A stretch of DNA of 64,000 bases from Opitutia bacterium (GTDB lineage: Bacteria; Verrucomicrobiota; Verrucomicrobiia; Opitutales; Opitutaceae). The notes beneath the pieces are model-generated. The model worked only from the letters and a program-made list of their open reading frames with translations. It did not search any database and was not told where the DNA came from. The position numbers and the translations under genes were made by a program. Location of the stretch: contig CANJLB010000012.1 of assembly GCA_947475065.1 (NCBI GenBank), forward strand, positions 30,462 through 94,461, given 5' to 3'. Position 1 is the first letter of the stretch, and each line of letters starts with the position of its first letter. Of the stretch, positions 46,653-54,780 are shown piece after piece.

Positions 46653-46892
46653 CTATCCCTTTTCCATCAACCACGCCTCGACTTGGTTCCAATCTCGCCA
46701 TCGCGTTGCCCTCCCATGACGGGGAAGCCACCGAAGGCCTCCAACGCTTACGATGAGTGTGCCAACCGTCTTCTCGTTACGTTTCCATTTTGCGGAGACA
46801 TCGAACCTGATGCCGGCACGATTAACGTCAATCAACTGCTCAACGCTCGCTTGAACCCATTTAGTGGGTCGCCCTTTTTGTCTGCCTTTCAT
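46653..46892 (-). CDS. Small basic protein, unknown function
   Basis: A 79-aa protein starting MKGRQKGRPTKWVQASVEQL, then DVSAKWKRNEKTVGTLIVSV and TRWRDWNQVEAWLMEKG. The ATG at 46892 has an excellent ribosome site (AAGGAG, 5-6 bases upstream), the best argument that this short frame is real. It is basic and Trp-rich with a W-x-x-V-x-x-W-L end, as in small DNA-binding proteins. It converges on the polymerase gene (8 bases between stops). The longer upstream frame is the shadow of the next gene. Confidence 0.65.
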   Translation of the reverse strand: MKGRQKGRPTKWVQASVEQLIDVNRAGIRFDVSAKWKRNEKTVGTLIVSVGGLRWLPRHGRATRWRDWNQVEAWLMEKG

Positions 46893-46969
46893 TTTGTCTC
46901 CTTGGTTTGTTGTTATGGGTCTGTGGCTTGCCGGGAGCCAAACCCGAGCACACGTAAAGACGAGCCAAA

Positions 46970-47779
46970 TCACCCCAGCGCCAATTCCGGCGACGGGGCA
47001 TCCGGCGCAGCGTGGCATTGCGGGCCGTCGTTGCGGCTGTTGCTCACGTAGCGGCTCACGGGGCGGGCCTGCATCCGGTCGGCGGGGAGCGGCGCAGTGA
47101 GGGAGCGGTATTCTTCTTCGGGCAAGGGGTCGCTGCCGAGCCAACGGCGCATGGCGTCGGCGGTGAGGATCACCGGCATTCGGTTGTGAATCGGCGCAAC
47201 GAGGTCGTTGGGCGTCGTGGTCAAGATGGCGAAGCTGCCGGGCATGCTCCCGGCTCGGCCCTCCTTTCTCTCCGTTCCCTCCTGTTCAACCTCGGCCTCC
47301 TCCTCGCCGGGTTCCCAGATGCCGGCGAAGGCGAAGGGCTCCTCGTCGCGGAGCGTGAACAGGTGCGGGAGTTTCAGTTTCCCAAAAGTCTGCCACTCAT
47401 AAAATCCGTTGGCGGGGACAAGGCAGCGGCGCTTGGCGACGGACTGCTTGAACGCGGAGAGCGTGGCGGCCGTCTCGGCCTTGGCGTTGTGGAGCATCGT
47501 GGTTGTCTTCGCGCTGCTGCAACTCGGCGTAGTGGCCTGGCTTCGTGCGTAGGCCGGCACGAGACCCCAGACCATGCCGTGCAGCTCGGGGCCGTCGGCG
47601 CCGGCGGAGACGACGGGCACGACGTGGGTGAGGGTGATGTTGAACCGGCGCGTGGCCCAATCGGGCAGCCCATTCGACTCGCTCAGGGCAGGCGGGCTTA
47701 GGGTGAGCTTGCGCGCGAGGGCGGCGGCGATTGCGGCCAGCGCATCATCCGGCTTGTGAAGCGTGTAGCGGACGCACAT
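46970..47779 (-). CDS. SRAP-domain protein (HMCES/YedK-like DNA-protein crosslinker)
   Basis: A 269-aa SRAP protein that forms a covalent link with abasic sites in single-stranded DNA. Catalytic Cys2 is right after the initiator Met (MCVRYTLH; family consensus MCGRY). Other conserved parts: RRFNITLTHVVPVV (Asn), MLHNAKAETA (Asn-Ala-Arg/Lys-Ala-Glu), CLVPANGFYEWQ (Glu) and APIHNRMPVIL (His). All active residues are present. A short dispersed repeat (47669-47694) forms part of the coding sequence near residue 30-37 (SPPALSESNG). Confidence 0.94.
   Translation of the reverse strand: MCVRYTLHKPDDALAAIAAALARKLTLSPPALSESNGLPDWATRRFNITLTHVVPVVSAGADGPELHGMVWGLVPAYARSQATTPSCSSAKTTTMLHNAKAETAATLSAFKQSVAKRRCLVPANGFYEWQTFGKLKLPHLFTLRDEEPFAFAGIWEPGEEEAEVEQEGTERKEGRAGSMPGSFAILTTTPNDLVAPIHNRMPVILTADAMRRWLGSDPLPEEEYRSLTAPLPADRMQARPVSRYVSNSRNDGPQCHAAPDAPSPELALG
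47669..47694. repeat. 26-bp dispersed repeat within the SRAP gene
   Basis: Matches 59433-59458 with two mismatches and 59477-59502 more loosely. The first blocks read CCCATTCGAC and GCTCAGGGCAGGCG with a variable pair between. The other two copies are intergenic. Confidence 0.8.
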
Positions 47780-47965
47780 GGGGGGACGGCGAAGCGAAAG
47801 GAAACCAGTCGTGCTGGCAACCGTGGAAAGATTTCGGGACGACACCGTAAGCCACCCTGACGGCGGCGGCTGGAAGCGGGCCGAGCTGCGCCCCGTCGCG
47901 TCCTTTACCTCCACCCAAAATATTATGAACCAAAACCTGACCCAGCGGGCTACTCCAGGATGAAG

Positions 47966-48850
47966 TTACAGAAACAATTCGTGGACGACTCTCGCGATCT
48001 GGTGTGCCAGCAACGGCGGCACGGCGTTGCCGACCTGATGATACTGCGCAGTGCGTGGCCCCTCGAAAAAATAGTTGTCAGGGAATGTCTGCAAACGAGC
48101 CGCCTCCCGCACGGTGAGGCTGCGGCATTGGGCCGGGTCGTAGTGGATGAAATAATGTCCGTCCTTGGAAATGTGCGAAGTGACAGTGGTGGAGGGACGA
48201 CCTCGGAACTGGACGCGAAACCTGTCGTTGAACATGGTGCCGACGATGGCTTTGGCCACGTTCACATGGTTCGGAAGCAGCGCTACTGGGAAATGCTCAA
48301 GACTAGGGGATTGATTTTTGAGTCGGGCAAATTGGGCGGCAAACAGGTAGCGATGTAAATCTGCGCGGATGTGGCCACGCGTGGCGTGGTTGCAAAAGCC
48401 TTTCAAGGTGGGATCGCGGAACCAGTTTCGGGCGAACTTCGGCGCGGGATGGCCAGCGACAAACTCGCCACCTCGTCTGAGACCACCATTCAGGTTGCGC
48501 ATCACCTTTTTGATGGCCCGGCGCAAAGCCGGCGACACGCTAGGCTCGGTTAGAGCGGATGACTGCGTGAGCCCGCGAACGGCGGCCAACCAGCAGTCAC
48601 CGGAGTCATCCTCTTTTGACAGGCCGCTGCGCAAACGCGGGAGGTCGCCGATAGCTTTCTCGATGGGAATCGATTTTCCAGCCCTGCGCAAAATACTTGG
48701 CGTTAGATCCAAATCGGTGCGGATGCCAAGTAGGATAACGCGGTGTCGGGCTTGGGGCACGCCGTAGTCCTCAGCCCGGACAATAAAATCATTCGCTGGA
48801 ATCTCGCCCAGTAGATCGGCACGCACGGATATGGTAATGGCAAGAGCGGG
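47966..48850 (-). pseudogene. C5-cytosine DNA methyltransferase, N-terminus missing
   Basis: The readable part carries motif VIII (EDYGVPQARHRVILLGIR), the target-recognition region, motif IX (RSLTVREAARLQTFPDNYFF) and motif X (QYHQVGNAVPPLLAHQIA). Motifs I (FxGxG), IV (PC with the catalytic Cys) and VI (ENV) are absent: upstream of about 48840 the frame holds unrelated sequence that overlaps a plus-strand coding-like stretch. So the gene is a C-terminal fragment left by a rearrangement and cannot methylate DNA by itself. Confidence 0.8.
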
Positions 48851-49303
48851 GTGGGTGAGATTGCAGACCGCCCAACCGGAAATCGGAACTTGCCCGCCAA
48901 GATCATCCCGATCCCGGCCGAGGCCACCCAAACGCTTTGGCCACCAGTATCGACCACCGTGACGGCGGTTGCACTGGCGAAACCCCGCGAGGCAGCAGCG
49001 CTGGCGCTCCGTGCCATCGACACTACCTCGCAGAACACCAACTTCATCGGGCCCAATAATCGGGGTGGTCATCAGGGCCTGTATAATGATCTGAGAAGCC
49101 TGCGTACGGCGGCCGAAAATGTGGTTAATGACGATGGGGCCAACGAGGCGATAAGCGCGAGCCTGAACCTTAAGCTAAGTCAGGCGTTCGTCACTGCGAT
49201 TGCGCGCGCAGATCTAATCGCTAATCGCGATACGGAATCGGCGTTGTCCGTAAAGCTATGCCGCGAGTTGAAAGCTGCGCTTGAGAATGCGAAAGCCCAG
49301 TGA
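48851..49303 (+). CDS. Unrecognised open frame, possibly a 3' gene fragment
   Basis: About 150 codons, opening with GTG. The protein has a plausible composition: AVALAKPREAAALALRAIDT, NNRGGHQGLYNDLRSLRTAA and LNLKLSQAFVTAIARADLIA, mostly helical and acidic-neutral. No start with ribosome site and no known family. It begins where methyltransferase homology ends, so it may be the tail of a gene whose 5' end was lost in the same event. Confidence 0.35.
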   Translation: MGEIADRPTGNRNLPAKIIPIPAEATQTLWPPVSTTVTAVALAKPREAAALALRAIDTTSQNTNFIGPNNRGGHQGLYNDLRSLRTAAENVVNDDGANEAISASLNLKLSQAFVTAIARADLIANRDTESALSVKLCRELKAALENAKAQ

Positions 49304-49627
49304 AGGCTGGGACCTACGCCCTGATGGAGTGGAGGCATATTTTTAACGCGTAGGTCGATGCGAGCCGAACCCATTTCGGAGGCAATAACGTCTACGGCCT
49401 GAAGGAAGAAGGGCCCAACCAGTCGCCATAGCCAAAGGCCCCGAGCGGCTGTGGCTCATCTTCAACGTTAGTCCTGTTCGGTAAATAGTGCTGAATCCGA
49501 AAAATTGTTGTCGGTGTCAGATGTTACTTCCCTCGGCCTTGGGCATAATTTCTTCCTAGCTAAGTCCCCGCCATCCAGCCGGTTTCATTGCAGTTGGTGC
49601 TCAATCAAAATTCTCCGCTTGACGAAA
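49304..49627. other. Non-coding stretch upstream of the LexA-like gene
   Basis: About 320 bases with only short broken frames. Moderately AT-rich towards the right. I see no RNA gene or repeat in it; it probably contains the promoter of the LexA-like gene just before 49628. Confidence 0.5.
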
Positions 49628-49663
49628 GGTGTCCGTATGGACACCCGTGTCCACATGGACACC
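49628..49663. promoter_or_regulatory. Tandem operator palindromes over the start of the LexA-like gene
   Basis: Two copies of GTGTCC-N4-GGACAC (49629-49644 and 49647-49662) with centres 18 bases apart; the first is extended by one more pair. Each contains an in-frame ATG in its spacer (49637 and 49655). The form (6-base arms, 4-base spacer) matches LexA-type operators in architecture, suggesting autorepression by the encoded protein. Confidence 0.7.
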
Positions 49664-50266
49664 CTAACTGAAGCACAAGAGGCCGTACTGGCCTTCATGG
49701 TTCGGCACCAGAAATCCAACACCCGTCCGCCTTCCTTGCGGGAGATCTGCGAGGAATTCGGTTTCGCGTCCCACAACGCTGCCCGCAAGCACGTGCAGGC
49801 CCTCGCCCGCAAGGGCCTCGTGACTGACACGGGCGACGGCCGCAGCTGGGCCGCCAAAGTGAAGGAGGTGCAGGATCACCTGTTCACGATCGTCGTCTAC
49901 GGCACCATCCCCGCCGGTCTACCCGCCGACTATACCGCGCACGCCGACGAGACCATCCGGGTCGATCCGGCGCTCTTCCGCCTCCGTTCCGCTCACGGGC
50001 TATTCGCCCTTCACGTCAGAGGCGACTCCATGATCGACGCCCAGATTGCCGACGGGGATATCGCGTTGCTCCGGCAGGAAGAGCCTCGTCCCGGCCAGAT
50101 TGTCGCCGCTCTGATTGACGGTGCCTCCACGCTCAAGCGCATGGTGCGTGAAGGCCGACGCACATTTCTTCGCGCTGAGAACAAGCGCTACCGCGACCTC
50201 ATTCCCCTCGAAAGCCTGACCGTTCAAGGCGTCTTCGTCGGGTTGATTGGTCGCGGTCAACGATGA
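49637..50266 (+). CDS. LexA-like self-cleaving transcriptional repressor
   Basis: A 209-aa (or 203-aa from ATG 49655) two-domain protein. The winged-helix N-terminal part has LTEAQEAVLAFMVRHQKS, PPSLREICEEFGFASHNAAR and HVQALARKGLV. The C-terminal S24 protease domain has an Ala-Gly cleavage site in IPAGLPAD, catalytic Ser in VRGDSMIDAQIADGDIALL and catalytic Lys in GASTLKRMV. All are intact, so damage-induced self-cleavage is expected. It is an island-encoded copy, probably controlling island genes; tandem palindromes cover its start. Confidence 0.92.
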   Translation: MDTRVHMDTLTEAQEAVLAFMVRHQKSNTRPPSLREICEEFGFASHNAARKHVQALARKGLVTDTGDGRSWAAKVKEVQDHLFTIVVYGTIPAGLPADYTAHADETIRVDPALFRLRSAHGLFALHVRGDSMIDAQIADGDIALLRQEEPRPGQIVAALIDGASTLKRMVREGRRTFLRAENKRYRDLIPLESLTVQGVFVGLIGRGQR

Positions 50267-50529
50267 ACCACCCCTTAACTGTTCCCGTATGCCTGAGTCC
50301 GCCAAGGTCGTCGGAGTGAGGCTCAACTCCGGGGCAAAACAGGCAAAAGGCGGGCTACCTTACCTGCGATGAAGAGAAAACTACCAGCCTCTGCAATCTG
50401 AGCAGAACGGTCAGTGCCAACGATGATGCTGTGTAAATACTGCATCTTGCTTCTAAGCTCGTCGGTATTGCCGGGGTAAGACACAACAACGCGCAGGTCA
50501 CAGTCAATGATGAGAAGATGTGAGCGGGC

Positions 50530-51252
50530 TCAGTTATGCAGAAGAAATGTGCGCCAGCTTGGATCATCGGCGATTAGCAATCGAACAAGCTCATTCCTGG
50601 TCCAAGGAATGCATGAACATAACTCGAGGCCATATTCATCAATCGCAGTAAATAATTCCTCAAATGTATTTGCATGCCACATATCAGGCAAGAACAATTC
50701 TTCAAAGTCATCGCCTTGATTCCAGAGTTGTGCGTCCCAGCCTTTCTTATCGTATTTCAGATCCAGTCCATTGTAGCGGAAATCTTTGGGGGTAATTTTA
50801 TAACCGTCAAAGTCTGCCCAATCGGACCGCCATTCCTCTGGTGATGGAATTCCTGGGATGTGATGGCTACCGTGAAAATCATGCCATTTCTTCCACAAAC
50901 CCTGGAGATCTTTGCTATCGCTCGCTTCTTCTTCGTTTAAATATTGTTTCATGTCAGCTTCGTGTTCGAAAATCACCCTGCGCAATATACTTTCATTCAC
51001 TTTCGTCACTTTAGCCAGTTTGTGTAAGAGATCAGCAAGTCGTTCTGATGATTCATGCCACTTCATATTTGCAGGCCAGTAGCCCATTTCTCCAAATAGA
51101 TCGTCGACACTCCAAGGTCCACGTATGCGGTACACATGGCACCCATCATCGTCGATCCAGATGTGAAAGCCCTGACCGTGATCTATAGTCCTGCTACCAG
51201 TATCAAACCACTTACTGCGGAATCTTCGCGGGTATTTGCTGTGAATTTCCAT
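50530..51252 (-). CDS. Unknown acidic Trp/Asp-rich protein, low-GC
   Basis: A 240-aa protein starting MEIHSKYPRRFRSKWFDTGS. It has GFHIWIDDDGCHVYRIRGPW, many Trp/Asp/His residues and no membrane segment. I recognise no domain. Base composition is visibly more AT-rich than the rest of the window (as is the next gene), which points to separate acquisition. It lies downstream of the MetK/MoxR operon on the same strand (62 bases from the 113-aa gene), but is probably its own cargo unit. Confidence 0.7.
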   Translation of the reverse strand: MEIHSKYPRRFRSKWFDTGSRTIDHGQGFHIWIDDDGCHVYRIRGPWSVDDLFGEMGYWPANMKWHESSERLADLLHKLAKVTKVNESILRRVIFEHEADMKQYLNEEEASDSKDLQGLWKKWHDFHGSHHIPGIPSPEEWRSDWADFDGYKITPKDFRYNGLDLKYDKKGWDAQLWNQGDDFEELFLPDMWHANTFEELFTAIDEYGLELCSCIPWTRNELVRLLIADDPSWRTFLLHN

Positions 51253-51314
51253 ATGCGTTGTTTTATCGTCATACTACAATATATATAGTCACTAAAACAT
51301 GGTCCGCGTTCTTC

Positions 51315-51656
51315 TTAAGGAAACTCTTTTTTGGGGATGCGATAAACGTTTCTCAGATATGCCCGGAAGGCTTCTTCGTCCCGCTCGTCAATCTCGTCGT
51401 CGCTTTTCCCCGCGACTTTAAAGCCACCCAGCGGATCAAGGCAGGATGCATACTCGACGAATACAGTCCTTCCGCCCTGATCGCGGAGAAAGCGAAACAC
51501 ATCATACACGGTTTTGATCTTTTCGATGTCTTCGTAGTCCTGATCGTCCGTTGACCGTTCTTCATCACTGTAACCGCCAAACCAAGTTGTCCGCTCATCG
51601 ACAAGATGGCCCAGCGCCATTTTGGTGCTCTCAAGCTGATCCAGCGGAATGTCCAT
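51315..51656 (-). CDS. Unknown small acidic protein
   Basis: A 113-aa acidic protein starting MDIPLDQLESTKMALGHLVD, with ERTTWFGGYSDEERSTDDQD and FRAYLRNVYRIPKKEF at the end. No known domain. It lies 90 bases after the divergent metK and 62 bases before the 240-aa gene, same strand and similar low GC. The two could be an immunity or toxin-antitoxin-like pair, but nothing in the sequence proves it. Confidence 0.6.
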   Translation of the reverse strand: MDIPLDQLESTKMALGHLVDERTTWFGGYSDEERSTDDQDYEDIEKIKTVYDVFRFLRDQGGRTVFVEYASCLDPLGGFKVAGKSDDEIDERDEEAFRAYLRNVYRIPKKEFP

Positions 51657-51746
51657 GTTAGGGTGGAGTGAAAACTCAGGAATTCTGAATGAAGCGTTAT
51701 GAGGTGGAAGAATCGTTTCAACCCTGTAAATTGGGTCATCTGCTGC

Positions 51747-52865
51747 TCACCGCTCCCACGGCGCTGACGGCTGGCAGAAATACCCGCCCAGCAAATCGGC
51801 GGCCCAATCCCTTTGGGTGAGCTCAAGTTCACGCACGATGCGGCCGATGCTGAACCAGTCCGGCGGCGGCAATTCCTCACGCGGCACGCGGAGCCTGATG
51901 CCGCCGAGCGTCGTGACGGCCTCGACCAGAAACGGGCTCTCGCCGCCCGGTGCCCAGCCGAGGGTCACATGGGCCTCGTCCACGCCGGCCCGGACGAGCT
52001 GCTTGGCCAGTTGTCGTGCCCGCAGCGCGCCGCATTTGTCCACTTTGTGGGGATCCTTGCCCGAGAGCGCCCCGCCGCCGATTGGCACCGACGGCCCGTA
52101 ATGATCCACGACCAGCTTTTTGCCTGAGAGGCCGTTGTCACCCTCCGGGCCGCCCGTGGCAAATTCTCCAGCCCCGTTGAGAATCAATGTTCTCCGATCA
52201 AACGTGGAGGCGATGCCCGCCAACCCTCCGGCCTCCAGCCTCGCCAAGCTGTCCTGGACGATGGGCCCAAGCAGGCGGTGCTGATCCTCGCTGGCCAAGC
52301 CCGGAAGGTGCTGGACGCTGAGGATCAACTGCCGCCACTCGGGTGCGCCCGTGCGAGGCGCAATTTCCAGCGAGGCGAGAACCTTGAGGTCGGGGCCAAA
52401 CGTGGCCGCGAGTTGAGGATCGCCGCGCAGCGTGGCAAAAAGCCGCCGGCCTAACTCTCCGACAACCCAGTGCGCAAGGGGAAGGCGGTTCGAGCGCTCG
52501 TGGCCGCAGGCATAGCCAATGACGATGTTCTGGTCATCCGAAAAAGGGCGGATGTCGGATTCCTTGGCCGGCAACTCCTCCTCGCAGAGGTCGGCGGTGA
52601 GGCACAATTTGGCGGGATCGGGTATCCAAGGCCCTCCGTAGCCGGCGCGCTGATAGACCTCGCGGACGATCTGCCCGATGTCCAGGCGCGCGGGCCCCGC
52701 CGCTATCCGTCCGTCAATGAAGACGCATCCGCGATGGACGGCGACCTCCACGCCCACGAGCGAGTCGGATTTTTGCCGGAGGGCGGCGGTGACAATGCCC
52801 TCGGCGATGGCATCGGCCAGACGGTCGGGATGGCCGGGTGAAACATATTCAGCGGAGTCGTTCAT
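51747..52865 (-). CDS. Divergent S-adenosylmethionine synthetase paralogue
   Basis: A 372-aa MAT-fold protein, last of the six overlapping genes (ATGA overlap with the VWA gene). Motifs correspond to MetK but are altered: YVSPGHPDRLAD (MetK SEGHPDK; His12 and Asp14 kept, Lys to Arg), PFSDDQNIVIGYA (GAGDQG core changed, Asp kept), FGPDLKV (RPDAK; Lys kept), GGPEGDNGLSGKKLVVDHYG (TGRK to SGKK, an Arg-to-Lys change at the E. coli Arg244 position), and ALSGKDPHKVDK (intact). Most catalytic residues remain, so it may act with changed specificity or as a partner of the canonical MetK encoded five genes earlier in the operon. Confidence 0.88.
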   Translation of the reverse strand: MNDSAEYVSPGHPDRLADAIAEGIVTAALRQKSDSLVGVEVAVHRGCVFIDGRIAAGPARLDIGQIVREVYQRAGYGGPWIPDPAKLCLTADLCEEELPAKESDIRPFSDDQNIVIGYACGHERSNRLPLAHWVVGELGRRLFATLRGDPQLAATFGPDLKVLASLEIAPRTGAPEWRQLILSVQHLPGLASEDQHRLLGPIVQDSLARLEAGGLAGIASTFDRRTLILNGAGEFATGGPEGDNGLSGKKLVVDHYGPSVPIGGGALSGKDPHKVDKCGALRARQLAKQLVRAGVDEAHVTLGWAPGGESPFLVEAVTTLGGIRLRVPREELPPPDWFSIGRIVRELELTQRDWAADLLGGYFCQPSAPWER

Positions 52866-54247
52866 GGTGAGGGGAGTTGGATGATTTCGTTGACCCAAGG
52901 TTTGAGGTCGGCGTCATGGCCGGGATGGGTGAGGGCGGCGACCACCCGGATGCGGCCGAGCTTGTCGCGCAGATCTGATCGGGCCGGGCCGACGTAACCA
53001 TCCGTCGCCACCAGGACGACGCGCGGGCGCTTTTTCGGAGGAAGGCCGACCACGTGCTCCAGCACGGTGTTGATATCGGTGCCTCCGGTGTTGCGGATGG
53101 CGACCTTCGACAGGTCAGAGCCCTGCACGGCGCTGACCACGGTGGAGAAAGCAAAGATGCCCAGCTCCCCCCGGCGGAATGGCTCGCGACAGACCGCCGT
53201 GAGGAAAGGCAGGCAATGATCCATGGAGCCGCTCACATCGAGATAGAGATGCACCACGGGCACCCGCAGCGGTTTCGGCCGGGCCTGGGTGAGGGAGGAG
53301 CGATAAACCAGCGGGTTGTGGCCAAAAATGGATCGGAGCGTCGTCACCCGACGGTCGCGGGCGTCGGGAATCACCGTTTCCACCATTTGCTCGCACGCAA
53401 TCAGCCCGCGCCGATAAATCGCCGGGCCACGACCGCAGAGCACACCGCAGCGTCGGAGCACTTGGGCGAAGGCGCGCTGGAAGTCAGCCCCCGGCGGCGC
53501 GGTCTTGCTGAGAAAGTATTCGGTTCCTTCGCGCCCCTCATCCCGGCCCGAGATGCGAACCGGCGGCGGCGGCCACCCCTCCACGATTTTGCGCACCACC
53601 GAGGTAAGCAGCGGGTTCTCTTCCTGCTCTTCTCCGTGGCTCCCGAGCAATGGCACCCCAGGAATATGTCCGTCCTTGAACGACTGCCGGAGCAGTTCGT
53701 AGAGATCGAGGTAGGTGATGTCCTCGTCGTTCGTCCCGTAGAGCAACCGAATCGCCCGCGCCTCGCGTTCCGGCAAACTGGCGAGCGCGTGCTCGAAAGG
53801 GCCGGGCCAGCCGGGTGGCGGCCGCAGCAGTCTCGCCGGGAATTGGCCGTAATCATAAAACTGCGTGAAGAGGCCCACGCCCACCGTGCGGCCGACCGAC
53901 CGGGCCAGCATGGCGTTGATCACGGCGTCGAAGACGATGTTATCAATCAGGGTCATCCTCGGAAACAGCCGGGTGTGGCCGAGAATCACATGATGCAGCT
54001 CGTGGAGGATCAGCAGGAAGAGGTCGCCGTCGGCGCGGCAGTGCTCGGCCACGAACTGCCGGTTCAGCAGCAGGCGCGGAGTTACCCGGCATTCGACGCA
54101 GGCCGTCTCCGTCCGGTCGCTGAACTCGATGTCGAGCAGGCCGAAGAGTTTCTCCATCTGGTAGGAGGCCGCCGGCAGCACGTTGAAAATGCGCTCGCGC
54201 AGCGCGGCAGCCTCGGACGAGCGCGGACGATGGGAGAGGAGATTCAT
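52862..54247 (-). CDS. DUF2201-type putative metallopeptidase with VWA domain
   Basis: A 461-aa protein. The N-terminal metallopeptidase-like domain has a zinc motif HELHHVILGH (residues 82-91, HExxHxxxxH). After a variable middle comes a C-terminal VWA-like domain with MIDAS motif LYLDVSGSMDHCLPF (about 332-346), NTGGTDINTVLEHVVGL and VVLVATDGYVGPARSDL. This two-domain layout is the DUF2201 group usually found with a MoxR-type ATPase, as here. The ATPase probably remodels it or its target. ATGA overlaps both neighbours. Confidence 0.9.
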   Translation of the reverse strand: MNLLSHRPRSSEAAALRERIFNVLPAASYQMEKLFGLLDIEFSDRTETACVECRVTPRLLLNRQFVAEHCRADGDLFLLILHELHHVILGHTRLFPRMTLIDNIVFDAVINAMLARSVGRTVGVGLFTQFYDYGQFPARLLRPPPGWPGPFEHALASLPEREARAIRLLYGTNDEDITYLDLYELLRQSFKDGHIPGVPLLGSHGEEQEENPLLTSVVRKIVEGWPPPPVRISGRDEGREGTEYFLSKTAPPGADFQRAFAQVLRRCGVLCGRGPAIYRRGLIACEQMVETVIPDARDRRVTTLRSIFGHNPLVYRSSLTQARPKPLRVPVVHLYLDVSGSMDHCLPFLTAVCREPFRRGELGIFAFSTVVSAVQGSDLSKVAIRNTGGTDINTVLEHVVGLPPKKRPRVVLVATDGYVGPARSDLRDKLGRIRVVAALTHPGHDADLKPWVNEIIQLPSP

Positions 54248-54780
54248 GGGAGGCGAAATGCGGATGCGAGGTTACGCCAGCCCCACCGTTTCGTCGGAGC
54301 GGGCGGCTCAGGACGGGTGGGGAGTGGATCATCAAAAGCCACGGGCTCATCCAGCAGCCTCTCCCACGTCAGATCGGGTGCGCGCCGCGAGAGATAGAGT
54401 GTGCCCGCGCACCGGGCGAACACGCCGGCGCAGAGCCGGGGATTGGCGCACGGGAGGTGCGACAATTCGTAGTGCTGCGGCAGGGGTCTCCACCCGATCA
54501 GGAAGTCTGCGGTGACCTCCGGATATTGTGGCTCACCGATAATGGCAAAAAGTCCCGCCGGAGTCCGCCATTTGCGACGGATGGCATCACGGGCAGTGGC
54601 CCGCATCTCAGCGGCATCAGTGATCTGGCGATAGTTGCCGGGAAAATCTTCCTCCAGCAAATAGTCAGCATCAACCAAGGCGCGACAGAGTTCAAAAGTC
54701 ACCACCTGCGGCGAGACCGGTCGGCCTTGCAACACCACCTCCGTGCGCGGAGGGCAGCTCATGTTGTGGAGCAGGTTCAT
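54244..54780 (-). CDS. Unknown protein coupled between MoxR and VWA genes
   Basis: A 178-aa protein starting MNLLHNMSCPPRTEVVLQGR, with TFELCRALVDADYLLEEDFP, GLFAIIGEPQYPEVTADFLI and a Cys cluster PCANPRLCAGVFARCAGT. A Pro-rich stretch precedes the Trp/Arg end (TKRWGWRNLASAFRLP). No known family. Its ATG overlaps the MoxR stop and its stop overlaps the VWA start, so it is made in step with both. It could be an adaptor between the ATPase and the metallopeptidase. Confidence 0.8.
   Translation of the reverse strand: MNLLHNMSCPPRTEVVLQGRPVSPQVVTFELCRALVDADYLLEEDFPGNYRQITDAAEMRATARDAIRRKWRTPAGLFAIIGEPQYPEVTADFLIGWRPLPQHYELSHLPCANPRLCAGVFARCAGTLYLSRRAPDLTWERLLDEPVAFDDPLPTRPEPPAPTKRWGWRNLASAFRLP

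Noticed and set aside
46644..47051. Plus-strand frame after the Y-family polymerase
   Set aside because: Overlaps the small minus-strand gene with the excellent ribosome site and part of the SRAP gene; no recognisable content.
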